A DNA stretch of 5,209 bases from JBCCRH01 sp039208045 (lineage in GTDB: Bacteria > Bacteroidota > Bacteroidia > Chitinophagales > Saprospiraceae): the NCBI GenBank assembly GCA_039208045.1, contig JBCCRH010000412.1:1-5209 (forward strand). Reading direction: 5' to 3'. Position 1 is the first letter of the stretch. Each line of letters starts with the position of its first letter. The position numbers and the translations under genes are program-made. Below the pieces are notes generated by a model. That model searched no databases. It was not told where the DNA came from and worked only from the letters and a program-made list of their open reading frames with translations. Positions 1 to 4,517 of this stretch are shown piece by piece.

Positions 1-1341
1 AATTTCCTACGCGGATTTGTAGATTGGATGGTGGAACTGTTGAATGCACAAACGGCATTTAACGGAAGTGTGGTGCTGCTCAAAAATACGCCGGGGCGTA
101 GTAAGGCTTTTGAGCGATTGTTGCAGCAAGATGGTCTTTATCATCTGGTAACCGAAGGCATACAGCAAGGCCAACTCACCCGATCTATGCAGCGCATTGA
201 GTGTATCCAACAAATTGTACACCCTTATGAGCAAGCCGAAATATTCTTCCAATTAGCAACAGTACCGAGCCTAAGAGTCGTCATCTCCAATACCACAGAA
301 GCGGGGATCACCTTTGAGCCTACTGACCAATTTAGTGACCAGCCCTGCGGTAGCTTCCCCGCTAAGCTTACGCAACTGCTCTATCGTCGTGTTATCCATT
401 TCGAAGGAGCGCTAGACAAAGGGTGGATCGTTTTGCCCTGTGAGCTGATTCCTGATAATGGGCAACGCTTGCAGGCTATTGTTCAACAGTATGCTGCCTT
501 GTGGCAATTAGGGCAAGACTTTGCAGACTGGTTGGCGCAGAGTACCATTTTTTGTGATACGCTAGTAGATCGTATCGTGCCAGGCTTTCCACACCAAACA
601 GCAGCTACGGTACAGGCAGAGCTGGGGTTGCAAGATGAGCTACTGGTGGCAGCAGAGCCTTATCACCTCTGGGCTATTCATGCTCCGAAGTCGATCGACT
701 CCATTTTCCCTATCCAGCAGCCTCAGCTGAATGTACACTTGGTAGCAGATCTGCAAGTCTTTCGCACCAGGAAAGTACGCATCCTAAATGCAGCTCATAC
801 CATTATGGTGGCTTTAGGGCATGCCAAAGGGTATCGACTGGTTCGAGAATTTATGGAAGATCAGGAGCTAGTTTCATTTTTAGATCAGCTATTGGAGGAC
901 GAAGTCTTCAAAACCCTTAATGATCCATTACCTACCTTGCAAGCTTACAAAGCAGCTGTATTTGATCGTTTTCGCAATCCCTTTATCGATCACCAATTGT
1001 TGGATATTGCATTGAATAGTACCGCTAAGTTTCGGGTACGTGTACTTCCTTCTATACTCGCCTACATCGATCAATTTCAGCAAGTTCCCCCTCTTTTGAC
1101 GGAAGCCTTTGCTGCCTTTTTGCTATTGCTTCGAGACGAGCAGGTACGCGCCAAAGACCAGCAGGGAGAGTACTGGGGTACTCAATGGGGGCGTGCTTGG
1201 GCACAAAGGTCGAGCACAGAAGCGTGGGTTGGCGCAGTGCTGGCGGAGGAGGTGCTTTGGGGAGTGGATTTGAGTGTGGTGGATGGGTTGGTGGAGGTGG
1301 TGAGTGCTGGGTTGACTACTGTTATTACAAATGAGGAATAG
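1..1341 (+). CDS. uxaB: Tagaturonate reductase (altronate oxidoreductase), 5' end cut off by the window
   Basis: The product should reduce D-tagaturonate to D-altronate with NADH in cytoplasmic D-galacturonate catabolism. The reading frame is open from base 1 and gives 446 residues before TAG. Residues 1-6 read NFLRGF, the end of the N-terminal Rossmann GxGNFLRGF motif, so the ATG at 28 is internal and roughly 15-35 residues lie outside the window (E. coli UxaB is about 483 residues, from memory). Other blocks recalled from UxaB are SNTTEAGI, YPAKLT-like FPAKLTQLL, GALDKGWIVLPCELI, STLVDRIV-like DTLVDRIVPG, and RFRNPFIDHQLLDIALN. The catalytic K-x4-N-x2-H signature of polyol-specific long-chain dehydrogenases is intact at visible residues K258, N263 and H266 (bases 772-798). 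A mannitol or fructuronate dehydrogenase of the same superfamily is the alternative, but the blocks fit UxaB much better. The last 100 bases are extremely G-rich on this strand. No partner gene of the pathway is visible. Confidence 0.93.
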   Translation, partial: NFLRGFVDWMVELLNAQTAFNGSVVLLKNTPGRSKAFERLLQQDGLYHLVTEGIQQGQLTRSMQRIECIQQIVHPYEQAEIFFQLATVPSLRVVISNTTEAGITFEPTDQFSDQPCGSFPAKLTQLLYRRVIHFEGALDKGWIVLPCELIPDNGQRLQAIVQQYAALWQLGQDFADWLAQSTIFCDTLVDRIVPGFPHQTAATVQAELGLQDELLVAAEPYHLWAIHAPKSIDSIFPIQQPQLNVHLVADLQVFRTRKVRILNAAHTIMVALGHAKGYRLVREFMEDQELVSFLDQLLEDEVFKTLNDPLPTLQAYKAAVFDRFRNPFIDHQLLDIALNSTAKFRVRVLPSILAYIDQFQQVPPLLTEAFAAFLLLLRDEQVRAKDQQGEYWGTQWGRAWAQRSSTEAWVGAVLAEEVLWGVDLSVVDGLVEVVSAGLTTVITNEE

Positions 1342-1342
1342 C

Positions 1343-1372
1343 AAAAAAGCCCCAGCGAGCAATCGCTGGGGC
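1343..1372 (-). terminator. Intrinsic terminator between convergent genes
   Basis: GCCCCAGCGA (1349-1358) and TCGCTGGGGC (1363-1372) form a perfect 10-bp stem around a GCAA loop (a GNRA tetraloop in plus-strand RNA). Six A's at 1343-1348 become a six-U tract directly after the stem in the minus-strand transcript, so it is a textbook terminator for the exported-protein gene ending at 1403. For the plus-strand uxaB transcript the stem starts 7 bases after the stop codon, but the tail CTACTATAG is a poor U-tract. It may still stop or protect that RNA, as bidirectional terminators between convergent genes do. Confidence 0.92.
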
Positions 1373-1402
1373 CTACTATAGTTCCTATTATTTTGGAATG
1401 GA

Positions 1403-1990
1403 TTATCGCTTGATGCTCTTCGTAAACTGTTGGTCGCCATTGTTTATGACCACAGTATAATTGCCTTTCTTAAACTTCTTCATATTCAAGCTTCTTTCAA
1501 TCACCGCTTCATTGGTGATGGTCTCCTGGTGTTTCTTCCGACCCATCTGATCGAATACAAAAATCTGTACGCTATTTTTTGTTGGGTTCAACATCGATAG
1601 CTTTAGCTGCCCGCGCTTGAATTCAAATTGGGCAGGGTAGTAGTCGGCACGTTCCTGCTCGTTTACTTGTACTTCCTGAGCAGTAATGGTAATCGGCTGT
1701 GTCGTTTTTTGCTGATTCGACTCGATCACCAAGGTATACTGACCAGGCGTCAAGCTTTCCAAGTTGTACGTGCTTGCAAATTGCTTGTAGGCAACTACTT
1801 GCTCTTCGATTAATGCCGAACCGGCACTATCGAGTAGCTTTACGGTCGTTTGTACTGAACTGTTTTCCATGGATAGATTCAATTTTTTATCTACCACTTT
1901 GATTACAGGTACATCGTTACCTGCTACAGCAGGGTTGATGAATAAAACACTTAGGATGAAGCTGATCAAAACATTTTTTATGGTCTTCAT
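1403..1990 (-). CDS. Small exported protein with two tandem beta-sandwich-like (DUF3244 / T9SS-CTD-like) domains
   Basis: The protein has 195 residues. Residues 1-23 are a classic Sec signal peptide: MKTIKN, a hydrophobic core, then AVA before G24. Two similar halves follow. Residues 37-102 begin LNLSMEN and contain KLLDSAG and LTPGQYTLVIE; residues 129-195 begin LKLSMLN and contain FVFDQMG and FKKGNYTVVIN. The shared order LxLSMxN, hydrophobic-D-x2-G, then G-x-Y-T-hydrophobic indicates an internal duplication of a roughly 65-residue domain. The pattern recalls small DUF3244-type exported proteins of Bacteroidota and, in the second half, the T9SS sorting domain, but the usual PNP motif at the domain's start is absent. 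The protein should be periplasmic or surface located. Its biochemical role is unknown. It is transcribed divergently from the repressor/sensor pair, and the sensor's C-terminus follows the same pattern. A hairpin terminator lies 30 bases past the stop. The start at 1990 is chosen because it gives the full signal peptide. Confidence 0.85.
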   Translation of the reverse strand: MKTIKNVLISFILSVLFINPAVAGNDVPVIKVVDKKLNLSMENSSVQTTVKLLDSAGSALIEEQVVAYKQFASTYNLESLTPGQYTLVIESNQQKTTQPITITAQEVQVNEQERADYYPAQFEFKRGQLKLSMLNPTKNSVQIFVFDQMGRKKHQETITNEAVIERSLNMKKFKKGNYTVVINNGDQQFTKSIKR

Positions 1991-2063
1991 AATCGTAGTT
2001 TTTCTAAGTTGAAAAATGCGCCTATATAATTTTGTTCGGCGCGTTTGTTATTGATTACGAGGA

Positions 2064-2071
2064 CAAATGTA
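2064..2071 (-). promoter_or_regulatory. Candidate -7 box for the exported-protein gene
   Basis: On the minus strand this reads TACATTTG, a full match to the Bacteroidota -7 consensus TAnnTTTG. It would start transcription near 2057, leaving a leader of about 65-70 bases before the ATG at 1990. No good TTTG -33 box is found 19-21 bases upstream; the region reads TTTCTGG, a weak match. The bases 2063-2070 also read ACAAATGT, close to the ACAATTGT core of the repressor operators further right. Confidence 0.5.
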
Positions 2072-2303
2072 TAGGCACTTTGTACCTGGTTCTACCAGAA
2101 AAATGACTTTTATTGATGCTATTTTAACCTATTTTTTAGTTTAAGCATTGATATGTGTTAGGATAGTGTCTATTTTTCCAAACCTTATTTGGGAACTGCA
2201 TCGAGGTGCAAAGAAGCTTTGGCGAAAGCGTGGGGATTAAGAAAGAAGATTCCTAATTAGAAATTGGAACGAGCATAGTTGGGGGTGATTCTTTTTCGTA
2301 AAA
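2072..2303. other. Divergent intergenic region with no gene seen
   Basis: This is the middle part of the 403-base gene-free gap between the start codons at 1990 (minus) and 2394 (plus). Only very short open frames occur, for example 13 codons from the ATG at 2102. I saw no further TAnnTTTG box, tRNA-like fold or strong hairpin. A minor stem GCTTT-GGCG-AAAGC near 2216-2230 is too weak to call. Seven A's end at 2306 just upstream of the operators and could act as an UP-like element. Confidence 0.6.
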
Positions 2304-2335
2304 AAATATTTTACGACAATTGTCGTAAAATATTT
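2304..2335. promoter_or_regulatory. Operator 1: 32-bp perfect palindrome upstream of the repressor gene
   Basis: The whole 32 bases equal their own reverse complement, centred between 2319 and 2320. The central 16 bases, TACGACAATTGTCGTA at 2312-2327, are identical to operator 2. The core ACA-N2-TGT agrees with the dyad type bound by BlaI/MecI dimers (family knowledge). The arms extend it with AAATATTT on the right and its complement on the left. The right arm runs into the TTTG used as the -33 box, so a bound repressor should block that box. Assignment to the BlaI-like protein is inferred from position and core. Confidence 0.85.
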
Positions 2336-2364
2336 GCTCGTACGACAATTGTCGTATATATTTG
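2333..2364 (+). promoter_or_regulatory. Promoter of the repressor/sensor operon (Bacteroidota type)
   Basis: TTTG at 2333-2336 is the -33 box and TATATTTG at 2357-2364 is the -7 box, separated by exactly 20 bases. This fits the known Bacteroidota consensus TTTG, 19-21 bases, TAnnTTTG for the primary sigma factor. Transcription would begin near 2369-2372, giving a leader of only about 22-25 bases. The 16-bp operator 2 occupies the spacer almost entirely, an arrangement expected to give tight repression. Confidence 0.88.
2341..2356. promoter_or_regulatory. Operator 2: palindrome TACGACAATTGTCGTA inside the promoter spacer
   Basis: This is a perfect 16-bp palindrome centred between 2348 and 2349. 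It abuts the -7 box (starts 2357) and lies 4 bases after the -33 box (ends 2336). It is the same 16-mer as the heart of operator 1. A BlaI/MecI-type dimer here would exclude RNA polymerase; binding by the adjacent gene's product is an inference. Confidence 0.88.
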
Positions 2365-2376
2365 TACTCGTACAAA
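2361..2376. promoter_or_regulatory. Inverted repeat TTTGTAC-TC-GTACAAA over the predicted transcription start
   Basis: Two perfect 7-bp arms flank a 2-base centre, starting in the TTTG of the -7 box and spanning the predicted start site. The half-site (GTAC) differs from that of operators 1 and 2, so it may bind a different protein, form a small 5' RNA hairpin, or be fortuitous. Role uncertain. Confidence 0.4.
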
Positions 2377-2393
2377 GCAATCATACTACTATC

Positions 2394-2771
2394 ATGGCCA
2401 AAGCGCACACTTTTGAACCTTCGGATGGCGAACTAGAGATACTGCAGGTCTTATGGTCTTGCCAACCGGCTTCCGTAAAGGAAGTCCACGAACAATTAAG
2501 TCACAAGCATTTGAATACCATTTTGGTGCAAATGCAACGTATGGAGAAAAAAGGGATGTTGACCAAAGAAAAACGAGCCAAGGTGCAACTATACACGGCC
2601 GTAGCTCGCAAGGAAGACATTCAAGACCGGTTGACGGATAAATTGGTAGATAAGGTGTTCAGCGGATCGGCTATGCAGATGGTGATGCGGGCCTTAGGTG
2701 CTGGGAAGACTAGCCCGGAGGAGCTCAAGGAGTTGCAAAAATGGTTGGATCAACAAACAGATGAGTCATGA
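2394..2771 (+). CDS. BlaI/MecI/CopY-family transcriptional repressor
   Basis: The product is a cytoplasmic winged-helix repressor of 125 residues, the usual length of BlaI (about 126). The start at 2394 gives MAKAHTFEPSDGELEIL, the family's normal N-terminus. The frame is open further up, but that part lies before the predicted transcription start. The winged helix spans about residues 9-70: PSDGELEILQVLW is helix 1, SVKEVHEQL helix 2, LNTILVQMQRMEKKGML the recognition helix and its end, and QLYTAV a wing strand. The C-terminal dimer helices include DKVFSGSAMQMVMRAL and SPEELKELQKWLDQ. Aligned by eye to S. aureus BlaI, its scissile Asn-Phe pair corresponds to R99-A100, so the cleavage site is not conserved as such. 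The stop overlaps the ATG of the M56 sensor gene by four bases (ATGA), indicating translational coupling. Two operator palindromes in its own promoter imply autorepression. The regulated targets beyond this operon are unknown. Confidence 0.95.
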   Translation: MAKAHTFEPSDGELEILQVLWSCQPASVKEVHEQLSHKHLNTILVQMQRMEKKGMLTKEKRAKVQLYTAVARKEDIQDRLTDKLVDKVFSGSAMQMVMRALGAGKTSPEELKELQKWLDQQTDES

Positions 2772-4414
2772 ATGCAACTTTAGTCAATCACCCAATTGTA
2801 CTATCCTTGGGCTGGACTTTGATTCATTCGCTTTGGATAGGCTTAACCTTTGCCTTGATCATCCGAATAGCGTGGTGTTGGATCAGCCCAAGTAAAGCCC
2901 AATGGCGATATCGCTTGGCACTTGCTGCGCTTTTTGGTACCCTTACAGCGTCCCTATTTGTATTTGGTCAATATTTTCAGCAGTATCAGACTTTGTATGG
3001 TCTTGCTCCAAAAGAGGAAGCGGGGGCAATTGAAGTACTTGCTTTGTACCCTTCTGTTGCAATATGGTCTGAAACTTCTATGCGTTCGATAGAGCTGTTT
3101 ATTCATCAGTTGGAGTCGTTTTTCCCATTATTGGTATTCGCCTGGCTACTTGGAACGGTGTTCATGAGCTTTCGTTTAACAGGTAGCTGGTGGTATGTTA
3201 GTCGCTTGGAGCGAAAAGGATTGATCCATCCAGACGAACACTGGCATCATCTTTTTTCTGAATTATGTACTAAAATGGGCATCGATCAAAAGGTTCGCCT
3301 GTATTGGTCGGATCGAGTATTGGAGCCCATCACGCTCAGGCATTGGAAGCCGATTATTTTATTCCCTATCGGATTAGCAAATCAGTTAAGTATGGAACAG
3401 GTCGAAGTGATCTTGTTGCATGAACTGAGTCATATTAAGCGATGGGATTATCTGGTTAATTGGCTACAATCGGTGCTAGAGTTATTATTTTTCTTTCATC
3501 CGGCAGTATGGTGGCTTTCTGCTCAGGTGCGCACTGCGCGCGAGCATTGCTGCGATGATCTGGTCTTACAAGCGAATCAGCAACAACGGCTGTTGTATGC
3601 TCGCACGCTGACCCAGGTTTCTGCCTATTCACTTAATTCTAAAACACAATTAGCCATGTCTTTAAATGGAAATAATAAGGAATTTACTGCTCGTATTAAG
3701 CGCCTTTTTGGCCAGCTAGAAAGCAATTTTGATTGGCGTAAGCCGCTTCTATCTGGATTACTAGTACTATTCATGCTAAGCGTTGGACTTTTCTATTCAC
3801 CAGAGCTAACCGCTCACGAAATTAGTGTTCCTCTTCAGGAAGTTAGAATTGATTCTATTCCAGCGGAAAAGAAACCCTCTCCTCTGTTTGTTATCGATGG
3901 AGTTATCCAGGAGGATAATGAGGTGCGGCTCAATGAAATTGATCCTGATGATATTGCAACTATTTCTGTCCTAAAAGATGAGGCTGCCTTGGAGAAGTAT
4001 GGCACACAAGGGCAACATGGTGTGATAGAAATTGAGCTAAAAAAGAAGAAGAGTAAAGCATCAACGCGGTCGGATACTATATTGCTATGGGAAGCCATAC
4101 TACCAACTGAAGGAAAAGAAGTACCCTTACCCAAAGCGAAAAGCCAACGCCAGATACTAGCTGATGGTTTCCAAGTATTTCCTAACCCTTTTGAAGACCA
4201 AATAGAAGTCAAATATCAGCTTGCAGAAAAGCAAAGCACCTCTCTTCAAGTTTTTGATGCGCTCGGTCAGCTGGTGCATGTACTAGCGCCAAACGCAGAG
4301 CGGATAGGTGCGCAATCTGCTAGGTGGGACGCTAGTGAAATGCCGGCGGGTACCTACACGATAATACTTCAAGCTGGCAATATAAAGGTGAGTAAGTCGG
4401 TGGTAAAGAAGTAG
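2768..4414 (+). CDS. BlaR1/MecR1-type M56 metallopeptidase sensor with plug-like and T9SS-CTD-like C-terminal domains
   Basis: This 548-residue inner-membrane sensor protease is the expected anti-repressor partner of the gene before it. Membrane segments lie near residues 11-38, 48-70, 111-136 and 327-345. Between the third and fourth is the cytoplasmic M56 domain: zinc motif HELSH at 218-222, FFHPAVWWL at 242-250, and REHCCDD with probable third ligand E259. After the fourth segment the protein should be periplasmic. No penicillin-binding SxxK/SxN/KTG domain is seen. Residues 371-427 (PLFVIDGVIQ, DPDDIATISVLKDEAALEKYG, HGVIEIELKKK) resemble the plug of SusC-type TonB receptors. A lysine-rich, low-order linker follows, then residues 464-548 with FPNPFEDQIEVKYQL, LQVFDALGQLV, MPAGTYTIIL and KSVVKK, the pattern of a T9SS type A sorting domain. 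In the family, ligand binding outside triggers the protease and leads to repressor cleavage. The ligand here is unknown. A sorting domain on a membrane-anchored sensor is odd. Confidence 0.93.
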   Translation: MNATLVNHPIVLSLGWTLIHSLWIGLTFALIIRIAWCWISPSKAQWRYRLALAALFGTLTASLFVFGQYFQQYQTLYGLAPKEEAGAIEVLALYPSVAIWSETSMRSIELFIHQLESFFPLLVFAWLLGTVFMSFRLTGSWWYVSRLERKGLIHPDEHWHHLFSELCTKMGIDQKVRLYWSDRVLEPITLRHWKPIILFPIGLANQLSMEQVEVILLHELSHIKRWDYLVNWLQSVLELLFFFHPAVWWLSAQVRTAREHCCDDLVLQANQQQRLLYARTLTQVSAYSLNSKTQLAMSLNGNNKEFTARIKRLFGQLESNFDWRKPLLSGLLVLFMLSVGLFYSPELTAHEISVPLQEVRIDSIPAEKKPSPLFVIDGVIQEDNEVRLNEIDPDDIATISVLKDEAALEKYGTQGQHGVIEIELKKKKSKASTRSDTILLWEAILPTEGKEVPLPKAKSQRQILADGFQVFPNPFEDQIEVKYQLAEKQSTSLQVFDALGQLVHVLAPNAERIGAQSARWDASEMPAGTYTIILQAGNIKVSKSVVKK

Positions 4415-4470
4415 GATACGCTACTTGATTGGCTCCTCAAATTTACTTATCTAGCAAGTGAAAAATGGAA

Positions 4471-4500
4471 CAGGCTTGGTAAAACAAGCCTGAATTTTTA
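4471..4500 (+). terminator. Intrinsic terminator of the repressor/sensor operon
   Basis: CAGGCTTG (4471-4478) and CAAGCCTG (4485-4492) form a perfect 8-bp stem with loop GTAAAA, followed by AATTTTTA. It starts 57 bases after the sensor's stop codon, so the operon appears to end with the sensor gene. It also sits only 25 bases before the glutaminase ATG. That gene's promoter therefore must lie very close, overlap the hairpin, or be upstream of it; I see no TAnnTTTG box there. Confidence 0.8.
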
Positions 4501-4517
4501 TCCTAACCAAATTGATT

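Larger units (their letters stand above)
2312..2370 (+). repeat. Tandem 29/30-bp repeat carrying operator plus promoter box
   Basis: Copy 1 (2312-2340) and copy 2 (2341-2370) both begin with the 16-bp TACGACAATTGTCGTA. Each continues with an A/T stretch ending in ATATTTG and closes with CTCG. Copy 2 has one base fewer before TTTG and a TA inserted before CTCG. The bases following copy 2 (TAC) look like the start of another unit. The operator centres are 29 bp apart, close to but short of three helical turns. Confidence 0.9.

Noticed and set aside
28..30. ATG at 28 as the start of uxaB
   Set aside because: The frame is open to base 1 and the residues before it, NFLRGFVDW, are conserved UxaB sequence.
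1123..1440. 105-codon open frame on the minus strand
   Set aside because: It runs through the convergent terminator and the end of the exported-protein gene and opposes uxaB; its His/Pro/Ser-rich product reflects the G-rich stretch of uxaB.
1628..1902. Two plus-strand open frames of 61 and 67 codons
   Set aside because: Both are antisense to the exported-protein gene, and neither has a promoter or a recognisable protein pattern.
2175..2200. TTCCAAA...TTTGGGAA imperfect inverted repeat
   Set aside because: It is a short stem with a mismatch or bulge, has no T-run and is not placed at a gene end; not enough to call a terminator or operator.
2292..2310. Possible third, eroded copy of the operator repeat (TTCGTAAAAAAATATT)
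   Set aside because: Only the A/T-rich right half resembles the repeat, the dyad core is missing, and the spacing (27) differs from 29; chance similarity in A/T-rich DNA is likely.
2304..2370. CRISPR-like or mobile-element end because of the palindromic repeats
   Set aside because: There are only two units with no unique spacers, and both sit exactly on promoter elements; no transposase or target duplication is visible.
2334..2393. Upstream TTG start extending the repressor by 20 residues
   Set aside because: The TTG is part of the -33 box and the extension would be encoded by the operator and promoter, upstream of the predicted transcript start; ATG 2394 gives the normal family N-terminus.
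3835..4212. 125-codon open frame on the minus strand
   Set aside because: It lies antisense to the periplasmic part of the M56 sensor, and its product is low-complexity and serine-rich with no family signature.
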